Below are positions 18,507 through 28,169 of a DNA stretch of 64,000 nucleotides, piece by piece. How positions within the stretch are numbered: the first letter of the stretch is position 1; each line of letters starts with the position of its first letter. The stretch lies in the NCBI RefSeq assembly GCF_963378085.1, contig NZ_OY726395.1:682001-746000 (forward strand), written 5' to 3'. The position numbers and the translations under genes are program-made. A model generated the notes under the pieces. The model saw nothing but the letters and a program-made list of their open reading frames with translations, was not told where the DNA came from and did no database searches. Source of the stretch: Mycolicibacterium sp. MU0050. GTDB taxonomy: Bacteria; Actinomycetota; Actinomycetes; Mycobacteriales; Mycobacteriaceae.

Positions 18507-19565
18507 ATGTTCATCGCCCCCGAACTGCTCGGCGGCCGCTACGAGTTGCGGGGGACCCTCGGGCGGGGCGGCATGGCCGAGGTTCGGGAGGGCTTCGACA
18601 CCCTGACCGGCCAATCGGTGGCGATCAAACTCCTGTACCCGGGCTTCGACACGCACCCGGACTACCTGCGCCGGTTCTGGGCCGAGGCGCACTCCGCGGC
18701 GGCGCTGCGCCACCCCAACATCGTCGCCGTCTACGGCAGCGGCGAACACCACGGCACCCCGTTCATCGTCATGGAACGGTTGCCCGGCAACAACCTCGGC
18801 GACCTGATCTCGCAAGGCCCCCTGCCGCCGGACTACGTCCGCAAGGTGCTCGACGACGTGCTGGCGGCGCTGTCGACCGCCCACGCCGCCGGGGTCCTGC
18901 ATCGAGACATCAAGCCCGCCAACATCTTGTTCACCGCCGACGGGACCGCGCAGGTCGCCGACTTCGGCCTCGCCAAAGGTCCGGACACGCACCGCACCGA
19001 CACCGGCCAGATCATGGGCACCATGGCCTACATGAGCCCGGAGCGGCTCGCCGGCAACCCGGCCACGGTCGCCGATGACCTGTACGCCGTGGGGGTGGTC
19101 GGCTGGGAAGCGCTGACCGGGCGCCGGGCCTTCCCCGAGGAAAACCTGGTCGCCCTCGCGCACGCCATCACCGAGAACCCGCCGCCGCCGGTCGCGGCGT
19201 TGCGGCCCGACGTCGCACCGCAATTGGCGGCCGTCGTGGACCGCGCGATGGCACGGGACGCCTCGCAGCGCTTCCCCAACGCCGAGGTGATGCGCGCCGA
19301 ACTTGCCAACGTGTACGGGGATCCGGCCACCGGCCCCATCCCGATCGTCCCGCTGCCCGACCAGCCGGTGCCGCAGATGTGGAACCCGGCCACCATCCCG
19401 GTCGCCATCGCCGTGCCGCGGCGCAGCGGCCGGCTGATCGCGTTGATCGCGGTGGTGCTGATCGCGCTGGTGGTCGGCGTGGTCGCCTTTGTGCTCGGTG
19501 CGTCCACGCAGCGCAGCGCGGGGGTGTCCGGCGCCCCCGGCGGTGTGCCCACTGCCACCGGCTGA
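18507..19565 (+). CDS. Membrane serine/threonine protein kinase (PknB-type, no PASTA)
   Basis: 352 residues. The kinase domain (about 10-270) has the glycine loop GTLGRGGMAEV, catalytic lysine K41 in VAIKLLYPG, the catalytic loop HRDIKPAN around D134 and DFG at 152-154. It is followed by a proline-rich linker and one membrane helix (LIALIAVVLIALVVGVVAFVLG) with a short extracellular tail and no sensor domain. It phosphorylates Ser/Thr targets at the membrane; targets unknown. I start at the ATG at 18507, where homology begins; the frame is open further upstream. Confidence 0.92.
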   Translation: MFIAPELLGGRYELRGTLGRGGMAEVREGFDTLTGQSVAIKLLYPGFDTHPDYLRRFWAEAHSAAALRHPNIVAVYGSGEHHGTPFIVMERLPGNNLGDLISQGPLPPDYVRKVLDDVLAALSTAHAAGVLHRDIKPANILFTADGTAQVADFGLAKGPDTHRTDTGQIMGTMAYMSPERLAGNPATVADDLYAVGVVGWEALTGRRAFPEENLVALAHAITENPPPPVAALRPDVAPQLAAVVDRAMARDASQRFPNAEVMRAELANVYGDPATGPIPIVPLPDQPVPQMWNPATIPVAIAVPRRSGRLIALIAVVLIALVVGVVAFVLGASTQRSAGVSGAPGGVPTATG

Positions 19566-20070
19566 GAACGCGGGATCGCTTAGCCGCCATGGTCCAACCG
19601 GTGTGAATAACTACCAGGTTGGGTTCTGTTCCACGATCGGGTGTCGTTTCGGGTCTCGGAGGAAGGCGCCGCCGAGCTCCTCCCCGGGTTCCGTCGCACA
19701 CCCGGCCCGTTCGCCTGCGCCGTAGCCGGGACGCGCCAAGCAACGTTCCGTAGGTGGCGGTCAACGTGCCCGCCCGACACCCGCACCACTCCACGTCCAC
19801 GCCGACGACGCGGATCCCACAAGCCGTCCCACTGAGGTGCCGCCCGCAACGTTCCTCAACCGTTGAGTCGTCGGAGGCGAGTTAGGCCCGGCTTCAACTA
19901 TTCGTATTTGGATCCAATTAAGGGATTAAACCGCGGCAATCTGCGGATATAGGAGATATTGTGAGACTAATGGATCCTATCTGCCGGGGATGCGTCAGGG
20001 TGGTCCGGTCTTTCCGGGGCCACTCGGCCGCCGCCCGGCGCGTCAAGCCAATCAACCAAGAAAGGGTGCC
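19566..20070. other. Intergenic stretch with no clear gene, lower GC in its right half
   Basis: I see no convincing gene here. The right half (about 19,890-19,960) is A/T-rich with ATTAAGGGATTAAACCG and a GGAG ribosome-binding-site-like run before the GTG at 19961, which opens only a 61-codon frame with no recognisable content. This base composition differs from the kinase gene and marks the left edge of the accessory island. Confidence 0.5.
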
Positions 20071-20498
20071 GTGTCATCTTGTCCGGATCACTGCGGGCCG
20101 CAGAGACTCATTCCGCGAGCCGATGATCCCTTCCACTGGGAACTGATCGTGTTCATGGTTAGCTGGGCCCCTTACGGCGGGCCAAGTGATGAAGACGCGC
20201 TACCAAGGTTCGGCATGAACTCCAAAGACCTCGCCACGCGCTTCAACGATGTGGTCCAAGCGCTAGCAAGAATGCGTAAGCATCTCAGTGAACAGCAACA
20301 CGAGCTACTCCAGCGCGCACAACGGTTGTTGCCCTCGGACAGCCCAAGGAGTTGCTCCATCGACTCGCAATCGGCCGCGCGATCCGCGACAGGTATCGGG
20401 TTGTCACCGACGCAGGGACATTGGAGGCTGAGCAGAGGGCTCTGGCACTGGCGCGAAGATCGTCAAGACAACATGCGAAGCAGAAGCCGCGTGTGTGA
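20071..20498 (+). pseudogene. Frameshifted small HTH-like protein (DUF3263-like start)
   Basis: From a GTG at 20071 the frame reads through LIVFMVSWAPYGGPSDEDAL and RFGMNSKDLATRFNDVV, which resembles small mycobacterial/mycobacteriophage proteins with the pattern W-x-P-Y-G-G-P-x-x-E-D-x-x-x-x-F-G-M. After about 20340 that frame turns to unlikely sequence, while the +1 frame continues with KELLHRLAIGRAIRDRYRVV and TLEAEQRALALARRSS to a TGA at 20496. A missing base in CCCAAG would restore one protein of about 142 residues. Either a pseudogene or a sequencing error. Confidence 0.5.
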
Positions 20499-20690
20499 TC
20501 GAACAGATGGCGATGGCAAGTAGGGAAGCGTCCTCGCGCTGAAGGGGATTGGCTCCGAGCGGACCGGCGCTCCCGCAAGAGAGTCTGCCGCAAGATTGGG
20601 TGAGGCGATCACGCGCCCGGGCAGGCCGTGAGCGACAAGGAGACGGATAGTGCCCCTTGGGGTGGTGGACTTTGGATCGGCGTGGGTTCA

Positions 20691-22028
20691 CGCGTGGTGA
20701 TCAACGAGTCGTGGTGAATGCTAGGCGATTTGGCGTCGTTCGGGAACTGGTTCGCTCGCTGACTGGGCGGCGAGGTGTTTGGCGGCGATGACTTTGCGTA
20801 GCTCGGCCATGGACACCTCGGACAGGTAGCGGCGGGTGACCTGCCATTCGTCGTGGGCTTCGATGACCACCGCGGTGGCCAGCCGCAGGAACGCGGCCGG
20901 GTTGGGGAAGATCTCGACGACATCGGCGCGGCGTTTGATCTCCTTGTTCAGGCGCTCGATGGGGTTGTTCGACCAGATCTTCTGCCAGTGGGTACGGGGG
21001 AAGGCGGTGAATGCCAGCACGTCGGTTTTGGCCTCGTGCATCATGGCGGCCACCTTCGGAAAACTGGCGGCCAGGGTGTCGGCGACCTGATCCCACTGGG
21101 CAGCCACATCGGCGGGGTCGGTGTGGGCGAAGATCGTCTTGACCGCCGCGGTCACCGCTGGGGCGTGCTTGGCGGCGACGGCACCGTGCAGGTTGCGCAT
21201 GAAATGCACCCTGCATCGCTGCCAGGAAGATCCGGCGAACTGCTGGGAGACTGCGGCCTTCAAACCGGCGTGGGCATCGGAGATCACCAGGTGCACCCCG
21301 GCCAGTCCGCGGGCCTTGAGCGAGGCCAGAAACTCGCGCCAGAACTCAAACGATTCGCTGTCACCCACGGCGGTCCCGAGGACTTCACGGGTGCCGTCGA
21401 TGGAAACACCGGTGGCCACGACCAAAGCCTGGGAGACCACGTGAGCGCCGATGCGGACTTTGCAGAACGTGGCATCGCAGAACACATACGGAAACGTGGT
21501 GTGGGTCAGGCTGCGGGTGCGAAACGCATCGATGTCCTTATCGAGGCCGGCGCAGATGCGTGAGACCTCCGATTTGGAGACCCCGGAGCCGACGCCGAGG
21601 GCGGCGACGAGGTCATCGACGCTGCGGGTCGACACGCCGTGGACGTAGGCCTCCATGATCACCGCGTGCAGGGCCTTGTCGATGCGGCGACGGCGTTCCA
21701 ACAGCGACGGGAAGAACGACCCAGCCCGCAGTTTGGGGATCTGGACCTCGATATCCCCAGAGGTGGTCGACACCGTCTTGGCCCGATGCCCATTGCGGTG
21801 AGTGGCCCGCCCGTCGCTGCGTTGGTAGCGGCCGGCGCCGATCACCTCGGTGGCCTCGGCCTCGATCAGCGCCTGCAGCCCGGCGCGGATCAGTTCGGCG
21901 AACACCGCCCCGGCATCGGCGGACTTGAGTGCATCGAGTTGGGAGAGCAAGGCAGAATGGTCCTGGGTCATCGCGTGGTGCGTCCTTTGCTTGAGTCACT
22001 TGGTAGGTAACTCATCGACCACTACGCG
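20691..22028 (-). mobile_element. IS256-family insertion sequence
   Basis: The element carries one transposase gene and imperfect terminal inverted repeats: the left end CGCGTGGTGATCAACGAGT and the reverse complement of the right end CGCGTAGTGGTCGATGAGT agree at about 15 of 19 positions. I cannot confirm a target duplication, so the exact ends may shift by a few bases. It sits at the left side of the catabolic island. Confidence 0.7.
20721..21971 (-). CDS. IS256-family transposase
   Basis: 416 residues. Family features: the N-terminal RNGHRAKTVSTTSGDIEVQI region, a DDE catalytic core with D in VFCDATFCKVR and DAHAGLKAA, the RCRVHFMRNLHGAV C/H motif characteristic of this family, and E in NPIERLNKEIKRR. 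It shares the layout of mycobacterial IS1081. It appears full length and could be active. Confidence 0.95.
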   Translation of the reverse strand: MTQDHSALLSQLDALKSADAGAVFAELIRAGLQALIEAEATEVIGAGRYQRSDGRATHRNGHRAKTVSTTSGDIEVQIPKLRAGSFFPSLLERRRRIDKALHAVIMEAYVHGVSTRSVDDLVAALGVGSGVSKSEVSRICAGLDKDIDAFRTRSLTHTTFPYVFCDATFCKVRIGAHVVSQALVVATGVSIDGTREVLGTAVGDSESFEFWREFLASLKARGLAGVHLVISDAHAGLKAAVSQQFAGSSWQRCRVHFMRNLHGAVAAKHAPAVTAAVKTIFAHTDPADVAAQWDQVADTLAASFPKVAAMMHEAKTDVLAFTAFPRTHWQKIWSNNPIERLNKEIKRRADVVEIFPNPAAFLRLATAVVIEAHDEWQVTRRYLSEVSMAELRKVIAAKHLAAQSASEPVPERRQIA

Positions 22029-22234
22029 ATGGCCCGCCCAAAAGCCCTCAACGACACACTGTCGTTCGGGTCGTCCGGGTCGTCCTCAGCTCCGAAACCC
22101 CACCACACCAAGGGACTTACCCAGGAGACGGTATCCGGACTCCGGATCATCACGGTGGCGTCGAACACGGTGTGGCGCACTGGGGCTCGACGGGTTCGGC
22201 GCCTGATGGGGTCCGAGGGCGGTGGCAAATGTGT

Positions 22235-22315
22235 TTCGATCGTCCCACCGTCGTCACGATTGCGGGCAACCCACACGACGTCCTCGTGAAACTCCGGGAG
22301 ATACGGCCGGGGCAC
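22235..22315 (-). pseudogene. IS3-family OrfA 5' fragment
   Basis: The first 27 residues (MPRPYLPEFHEDVVWVARNR then DDGGTIE) match the N-terminus of the IS3 OrfA at 34795-35103 (MARPYPREFRDDVVRVARNR then DDGVTIE), then homology stops. No OrfB is present. It is a truncated remnant left by rearrangement next to the IS256 element. Confidence 0.75.
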
Positions 22316-22881
22316 AATGAGTACCCAGTCCGCGCACTCTGGGAAAGTCAGCTACCAGCTCGACGCGGGTTCCATTTCTGGCGGCCGAGTAGGTCGATCT
22401 GCATCGAGGGCCAGAAGCTATCTCTCATGGCGTTGTCCGGTCCGTCACCGATCGATCCGAACGATGGAACCGTTGCCAGCAGACCGGATCTCCTCGCCGA
22501 AAGCCCAGGAGGTGAACTGAACTGGGTCCGTGATCGGCGTGGACGACGCCGCCGGGTGATGGGCGGTGATTGCGGATGGCCACCGGACCCCGGGGCTCAC
22601 CCCGGAGTGGTGCGAGACCCCGGGGTCCGGACCACGCCCGATCACGTGGCCTTCAGCTGACTGCAATCCGCCGCATTCGATCCCTGAAGAACTCGAAGTG
22701 TTGTGCCCAAGGCGCGCTCGGAGTGTTCGGCCTTCTGACAACGACTTTCAGGAGCTCCGGGCCGGCCTGCCAAACCGTGTTCACCGCGTCTGACACGACT
22801 TGGCAGGGTTTGCCAGAAACCACCACTGCTAGGCGCATCGAGAGAAATCCAAGGCCCCCATAGACCGCTGAGTTCGTACCT
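22316..22881. other. Intergenic region with a nested inverted repeat
   Basis: No convincing gene. A perfect 13-bp inverted repeat has arms 22583-22595 (CCGGACCCCGGGG) and 22618-22630, and a smaller CCGGGG/CCCCGG hairpin is nested at its left arm. It could be a terminator for the DUF1989 gene at 22882 (minus strand) or an operator. The rest shows nothing I can assign. Confidence 0.45.
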
Positions 22882-23481
22882 CTAGGTGAGCTCTACGCGG
22901 ACAGGCGACGGGCCTGCTCCGTTGCAGCATGTTTCCGCGGCCTCCGCGTCGTAGGAACATGAACTCACCGCCACAGTGCAGTCGACGAGTGCACGCAACG
23001 TGACTCCTTCGCCGGCCCGAGTCGGCGCCGGCCTCGAGATGACCAGGCCATCTGGCTGCGGGTACGTGTCTTGGAAGAGGTTGATTGGGGAGGGCAGCGT
23101 TTCGTACTCCAGCTCCATCTTGGCGAGCGCAGCCAACAGGTTGTCATTGCAGTTCCGATGCCCGGGCAAATCCATGCTCTCGAACCAATTTCGATTGCAG
23201 GCAGCGTACAAAAAGTCATGCACGCCCTTCGCATCGTCCGAAACGATCTCGAACATTGGCTGCTGCTTCGACGAGTAGAACTTGTCTCCGGGGTTCAATC
23301 GGATTCTCGGATAATTGAAAAGAATCGTCTCGCCCGGCGAACTGTACTCGGACGGATCTCCTTTCCGCACCGCAATGAAGTCCGCGACTTGCTGGCCTTC
23401 GACATCAACGACGCGCAGCAACTGACCCTGTGTCACCGTGAAGGCGACCGCGTCAGCCGGGGCAATCTGAATATTCACCAT
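22882..23481 (-). CDS. DUF1989 / urea carboxylase-associated family protein
   Basis: 199 residues. The pattern QLLRVVDVEGQQVADFIAVR, SPGETILFNYPRIRLNPGDKF, and the Cys/His-rich GHRNCNDNLLAAL matches the DUF1989 family found beside urea carboxylase, guanidine and purine-related catabolic genes. The reaction is not established, though a metal-bound role is suspected from conserved Cys and His. It heads toward the flavodoxin-like gene on the same strand, in the same catabolic cluster. Confidence 0.9.
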   Translation of the reverse strand: MVNIQIAPADAVAFTVTQGQLLRVVDVEGQQVADFIAVRKGDPSEYSSPGETILFNYPRIRLNPGDKFYSSKQQPMFEIVSDDAKGVHDFLYAACNRNWFESMDLPGHRNCNDNLLAALAKMELEYETLPSPINLFQDTYPQPDGLVISRPAPTRAGEGVTLRALVDCTVAVSSCSYDAEAAETCCNGAGPSPVRVELT

Positions 23482-23554
23482 TTTTCGTCCACTTCTGCAG
23501 TTTGTTTTCTGGATTGCGATACAAAGACGCGCCGGGGGGCTTGCCGACAGGCGG

Positions 23555-24187
23555 CTATGCCCACACCTTGCCTGAGCGGTCGGTGTCCAACCGGAAATCA
23601 GTAACTCGGGTCGTAAAGAGATCCCGTCCCAATCGTTCGGCTCGGCTGACCGGGTCGGTTGGGTCGAGTCTCACTTCACCTCTACTGTTGCCCACTCCGA
23701 TGACAGTGCCCACAAATTCTTGTCGCAGATGAATGCACGCTTCCTGGATCTGCGCAATCAGCCCAGCCGTGGCATTCGGGTAGCTCTCTTCGCACGAGAT
23801 GAGGAGGCCAGTGCGCTTGTGAAGCAGGCGCGCCACGACATCGGCGTGCTCTGGATGGCTACGTGCCACATAGCAAAACATTCGATCGTAGAACAGCTTC
23901 AGCGCACTCGAAGGCCCGTACCAGTACAAAGGGGTAGCCAGAATCCAACCGTCGGCAGGCAGGACATGGTCGAACAGCAAGCTTCTGTAACTATCCTGAA
24001 TTCCGCATTCTCCGGAGTCGTGACGGCAAACCCGGCAATCTCGGAACATCCCTGTCATGAAGTCGTCCAGATAGACGAAGTCCGCCTCATGGCCGGCGTC
24101 AGTCACGCCTTTCGCCGCGGCCTCGGCCAACGTGGCCGAGTTGCCCGTTCGGCGGGGGCTTGAGCTCACGATCAAGACCTTTTTCAT
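23555..24187 (-). CDS. NADPH-dependent FMN reductase / flavodoxin-like protein
   Basis: 210 residues with the flavin-binding start KKVLIVSSSPRRTGNSATLAEAA, a phosphate-binding loop of the flavodoxin-like fold, and ATPLYWYGPSSALKLFYDR, which contacts the isoalloxazine ring. A middle CRVCRHDSGECGIQD segment with four cysteines suggests a WrbA/iron-sulfur flavoprotein-like subtype. It likely transfers electrons in the cytoplasm; substrate unknown. Same strand as and 73 bases upstream of the DUF1989 gene. Confidence 0.88.
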   Translation of the reverse strand: MKKVLIVSSSPRRTGNSATLAEAAAKGVTDAGHEADFVYLDDFMTGMFRDCRVCRHDSGECGIQDSYRSLLFDHVLPADGWILATPLYWYGPSSALKLFYDRMFCYVARSHPEHADVVARLLHKRTGLLISCEESYPNATAGLIAQIQEACIHLRQEFVGTVIGVGNSRGEVRLDPTDPVSRAERLGRDLFTTRVTDFRLDTDRSGKVWA

Positions 24188-25033
24188 TGTTCTTCGTTCC
24201 TCCTTGTTGAGATTCTTCGTGCGATGGTTAGGGGTAAGTGAATTGAAGCCTGGGTTCTGTCGATGACCGGATGGCGGCTCTCAGGTCTCCGGGGGCATTG
24301 AACTCGATTGGCATTGCATGTAGCCCTTCTGCAAGTTCGGCCGTTCAGCCGGGATGCGGGGTTCGATTCCGACTCCAGACGTTGCTCCGCCCCTGCGCGG
24401 ACCGATCGGACACGATGGAGTCACAGTTTTGGATAGCTGTGATGAATCCAACAGCAACGTACTGGATCCATATCGGTTCGTCAACCGGACTGTGTGATGG
24501 ATAAACGAGCGTGTTTGCCACTGAATGGATCCAACCGCAGCGTAGGCGCTGCGGCAGCCTCTTTGCCGAGACCGGTGACACCGGCCGGCTGGATCGCGAT
24601 CTGCGCTACGCCAGCACGCTCATCTGAGCGCAGCGGTTCCACGACGGTTTCAACGGGATGTACGGCCGTCCTGGCATAGCCGTCGCCGTGGGCGCGGTGG
24701 GACATCCGCCGCATGCCTGCCGTATGAACGTCCTTTTTCTCGCGGCTGGTACGCCCGATGCCCAAGAGTCCAGCCGCTTGGTGGAGCTCGCCGGGGAGCA
24801 TGGGGTGCACACTCGCCACGGCAAGCCCACCGCGTCGAAAATGAGCCGGTGCACCGACATCTCAGGAACGGGATGCATTGGTTTGACGCTCAGCCGCCGG
24901 CTCGAACCGTGACACCTCGATTGGCTGCGGTCCTCGGCGCCGTCCGCTTGTCGACTCGCAGTCAAAAACCTGGGGCCGGGTGGGCGACGTGGGCATGACG
25001 ATCAGCGAGTAACGATGACGATGCACGCCCGCC
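24188..25033. other. 846-base gap without a supportable gene
   Basis: Open frames exist on both strands (for example 24481-24819 and 24606-24965, minus) but none resembles a known family and none has convincing codon use. The stretch lies between the flavodoxin gene and the iclR gene, both transcribed leftwards. It may hold decayed sequence and the promoter of the flavodoxin-DUF1989 pair; I identify no motif. Confidence 0.5.
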
Positions 25034-25840
25034 TCAGCGGGTTATGCAGGGCGGCCACGAATTCTCGGACTCAAAGCCAAGCCGCCTGGAAATGCTCTTG
25101 GCTGCCTCGATGATGCGTTCGTGCACCTTCTCCGCCCCGTCTTGGAATACAACTGGTCGTGGGCCACTGAGGGAGATCGCGCCCCGCAGCCTCGGTACAT
25201 GATCGAAAAACGGTGCCCCGATTGCCGCCATGCCAGGCACGACGTCGCCGTCGCTGGTTGCGACCCCCTCGCGGCGGATCTGTTCGAGATTTTGCTCAAG
25301 ATCTGCCGCGTTGGACAGGCTGTCCTCGGTGAACTCGACGAGGGATTCGGCCACGTAGGCCTGATAAAACGGTTCCGGCTGAAACGCAAGCAGCGCGCGT
25401 GGTCCTGCCCCGATATGAAGAGGCAATGTCGTGCCCACCGTGATGGCCATCGATCTGACCCATCGGCCTCCGATTTCGGAGATGCAAAGCGCGTTGCTTC
25501 CCCTAGGGACCAATAGGAATACGGTCTCACCGGTGTCTGCGTGAAGCTGCCTCATCGCTTCTTCAGCGGCCGTCCGAACATCGAACGTCCGCGCCACGGC
25601 CGAGCCCAACTGGAAGAGCCGGACCCCTAGGCGATAGCGGCCTTGACTCGGTGCACTCTCCACCCAGCCGAGCTGCTGGAGCGTGCCGAGGAGGCGGTAG
25701 ACCGTACTACGAGGTTCCTTCGCGAGCTCGGCAATCTCCACCGCAGACAAGTCCGAACGCTGTTCGAGCAGCTCAAGAATTGCACCGGCCTTCAGCAGCA
25801 CATTCACAGACCCCTGCACTGCGGTGTGCTCCTTACCCAT
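25034..25840 (-). CDS. IclR-family transcriptional regulator
   Basis: 268 residues from the ATG at 25840, where homology begins; the frame remains open upstream. The N-terminal winged helix (about 10-70) includes LSAVEIAELAKEPRSTVYRL, and the C-terminal IclR effector domain (about 85-260) includes GETVFLLVPRG and SGPRPVVFQ. IclR proteins sense small metabolites and usually repress catabolic genes. Here it lies between the flavodoxin-DUF1989 genes and the divergent permease. Confidence 0.92.
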   Translation of the reverse strand: MGKEHTAVQGSVNVLLKAGAILELLEQRSDLSAVEIAELAKEPRSTVYRLLGTLQQLGWVESAPSQGRYRLGVRLFQLGSAVARTFDVRTAAEEAMRQLHADTGETVFLLVPRGSNALCISEIGGRWVRSMAITVGTTLPLHIGAGPRALLAFQPEPFYQAYVAESLVEFTEDSLSNAADLEQNLEQIRREGVATSDGDVVPGMAAIGAPFFDHVPRLRGAISLSGPRPVVFQDGAEKVHERIIEAAKSISRRLGFESENSWPPCITR

Positions 25841-25890
25841 ATTGCGGACATTAACAGGCCGGGCCGACCCGATCGGCGCGTCAACCACGC

Positions 25891-25912
25891 CATGTCTCGC
25901 TATACGGACATG
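25891..25912. promoter_or_regulatory. Candidate operator, CATGTC/GACATG dyad
   Basis: CATGTC and GACATG form a perfect 6-bp dyad with a 10-base spacer, about 50 bases upstream of the iclR start and within the gap to the divergent permease. Such dyads can be autoregulatory sites of IclR proteins. The support is symmetry and position only. Confidence 0.35.
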
Positions 25913-26693
25913 ACGACCGCATTGTGGTTGACGGATGTGATGCTCACGGACTAGCGTCTTCCTTGTGGCGTAGCTCACGCGGTTGGAGTGGGTCGCCCAA
26001 AAGTCTCTGGATGCTCCGACGGCTGAGTTTGCATCCCCAGGTTCCGCAAACGCAGCGACGATCGCCGGGCAAGCAGGCCGACAGCGCGGAAGAAACCATT
26101 GCAGCCGAATAGACCTCGTAGGGAGAAGCCTTGAGCCATGACCATCCTTAGTAGGAAAGCCTGGGCGCCTGCGCCGGAACCCCAGCTTCGACAACGGGTT
26201 CGAAACGAATAGCGCTGGTGCGCAACATCTTCAGTTCCGATCACGCCGGCGGTCGTCACCTGGCCGGCCAAATCGACCAGGTGGTTGCGCCAGAGATGCC
26301 CCTGGGGGCATCAGGTGGAAAAGGCCCCCCGGCAGCGACGCCGATCGTCACTGGTGTAGCTGGCCTGGAGTTCGTCCGTGCAGAGCGATCGGAAGTAGGC
26401 ACTGGACGGGCTCGTCGCATCCACGAACGGCGTCATGTCCGCTGCTCAATTTCGCGACCAGTCAACACCTTCCGTGCCTGGCCGTTTCTTGCATGGCGAC
26501 CAGGGCTGCTGGGCGCTGATAAGCGAGGTGATACCGCCGAGTGCGGTTAATGGATCCGCCAACCATGTCCGAGTCCCATCGCAGGTGGCCCTTGGTCTTG
26601 TCATGCCGCTTGCGCGGTTGGAACTCCGGCACCACCGCCTTCATCAGAAGGTGTAGCGAAGTTCAAAATTCGAAACTCATAGAGAGAGTGACG
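25913..26693. other. 781-base gap upstream of the NCS1 permease
   Basis: No convincing gene. Frames at 25975-26271 (minus) and 26218-26550 (plus) show no family resemblance. The last 40 bases are A/T-rich and carry AGAGAG before the permease ATG. The gap is unusually long for a bacterial promoter, so decayed sequence from insertion of the island is likely. Confidence 0.5.
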
Positions 26694-28169
26694 ATGATCG
26701 AAGATACAAATCCCACTGAAACGGCACTCGCCGGCCCGTCAAGGGCGTCTCAAGTGATCATCGAGACGCGTTCCATAGACTACGTTCCGTTGACGGAACG
26801 CCGCGGCAAGGTGTGGCACCTTTCCACTATCTGGTTCACCGGAAACGTACACATACTTACGGTAGCGTTGGGATTCATCGGAATAGCGCTGGGCGCAAAC
26901 CTCATTTGGACCGCGATAGCGATACTTACAGGCTGTGCGTTCGGCACGTTCTTCATGGCCTTTCATTCTGCCCAGGGGCCGCAGCTCGGGCTTCCGCAAA
27001 TGGTGCAGTCGCGGCCGCAGTTTGGTTTCATGGGCGCCTTCTTGGTGTGGATAGTCGCGCTGATTATTTACGGTGGGTACGCTGCATCAATCCAGATCTT
27101 GGTTGGCGACACCCTTGAGGAAGTCATTGGACTGCCGACAACGATCGGATACTTCAGTATCGCGTTGATCGCGATACTGCTGGCAGTGATGGGCCACGAC
27201 ATCATCCATAAGGCGGCGAGGTACCTGGCCGTGCTAATGGTGGTCGTGCTCGCCATGTTCTCGATCGGGATAATCGTGGTCCAACCGTTTAGCGCGGAGG
27301 CGTTCGATATCCGCTCATTTTCTTTGGTGCCCTTTATGGTTCAGTTCTTCACTGCCGCGGCCTATCAGCTATCCTATTCAATATTCGTCTCGGATTATTC
27401 GCGCTATCTTCGGCCGGATGTCAGTGTGCCAGAGACGTTTTGGTGGACATACGCTGGTGCGGCGGTCAGTGGTGCGTGGATGATGCTGATGGGCGCTGCT
27501 GCAGCATGGTTGTTTCCATTGAATGACACCGTCGGCGCGATCATAGCCACGGGCGATGCGATTGTTTCCGGTTCCGGGAAAATACTGCTGATCGCGGCAG
27601 TTGTGCCCGCGTTCGCCGCTGGCGCCCTTTGCTTCTATGGCGGTAGCCTCACACTGCTGTCCTGTGCGGACTCGATTAAACAATTCCAACCGACCATGTT
27701 GAAACGCGTAGTCGCCCTGGTCTGCCTGGGAATAGTGACTACCGTCATCGCATATAGCGCGAGTGGCTCGTTTATAGCTTGGCTGGAGAATTTTCTGTTC
27801 GTTCTCGGATATTTGCTTACGCCATGGACGGCAATCAATTTGATCGACTTCTATGTCGTGCGTCGCGGCCACTATTCCATCCGAGAAATATTCAGCCCAA
27901 GGGGCATGTACGGGCGTTGGTCTTGGCGCGGCATCGCAGCCTATCTCATCGGTTTCGCGTCGATGCTCCCCTTTGCGGTCGTTGGCGACTTCCACGGCTT
28001 CTTCGCTCGACTTCTGGGCGGTGTAGACATCTCCATGCTGGTAGGTCTTGCGGTCTCTTCGGCCATCTATGTGTGGGCGTATCGAGGATTCGATCTCAGC
28101 ACCGAAACGGAGCGCATTCGCGTAGCCGACATCGGGATCGACGCCGGTGCCACCCCGCAGTCGCCCTGA
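26694..28169 (+). CDS. NCS1-family nucleobase/allantoin-type permease
   Basis: 491 residues with about twelve membrane helices. NCS1 features are visible: IWFTGNVHILTVALGF in helix 1, GPQLGLPQMVQSRPQFGFMG (helix 2-3 region), DYSRYLRPD after helix 6, and DFYVVRRGHY near the end. The family imports purines, cytosine, uracil, hydantoin, allantoin or thiamine with Na+ or H+. Codon use is less G/C-biased than the neighbours. With the DUF1989 and flavoprotein genes it suggests uptake and breakdown of a nitrogen-rich heterocycle or urea-like compound. Confidence 0.92.
   Translation: MIEDTNPTETALAGPSRASQVIIETRSIDYVPLTERRGKVWHLSTIWFTGNVHILTVALGFIGIALGANLIWTAIAILTGCAFGTFFMAFHSAQGPQLGLPQMVQSRPQFGFMGAFLVWIVALIIYGGYAASIQILVGDTLEEVIGLPTTIGYFSIALIAILLAVMGHDIIHKAARYLAVLMVVVLAMFSIGIIVVQPFSAEAFDIRSFSLVPFMVQFFTAAAYQLSYSIFVSDYSRYLRPDVSVPETFWWTYAGAAVSGAWMMLMGAAAAWLFPLNDTVGAIIATGDAIVSGSGKILLIAAVVPAFAAGALCFYGGSLTLLSCADSIKQFQPTMLKRVVALVCLGIVTTVIAYSASGSFIAWLENFLFVLGYLLTPWTAINLIDFYVVRRGHYSIREIFSPRGMYGRWSWRGIAAYLIGFASMLPFAVVGDFHGFFARLLGGVDISMLVGLAVSSAIYVWAYRGFDLSTETERIRVADIGIDAGATPQSP

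Noticed and set aside
24481..24819. Minus-strand ORF of 112 codons in the island gap
   Set aside because: No family resemblance and no suitable ribosome site; treated as chance frame.
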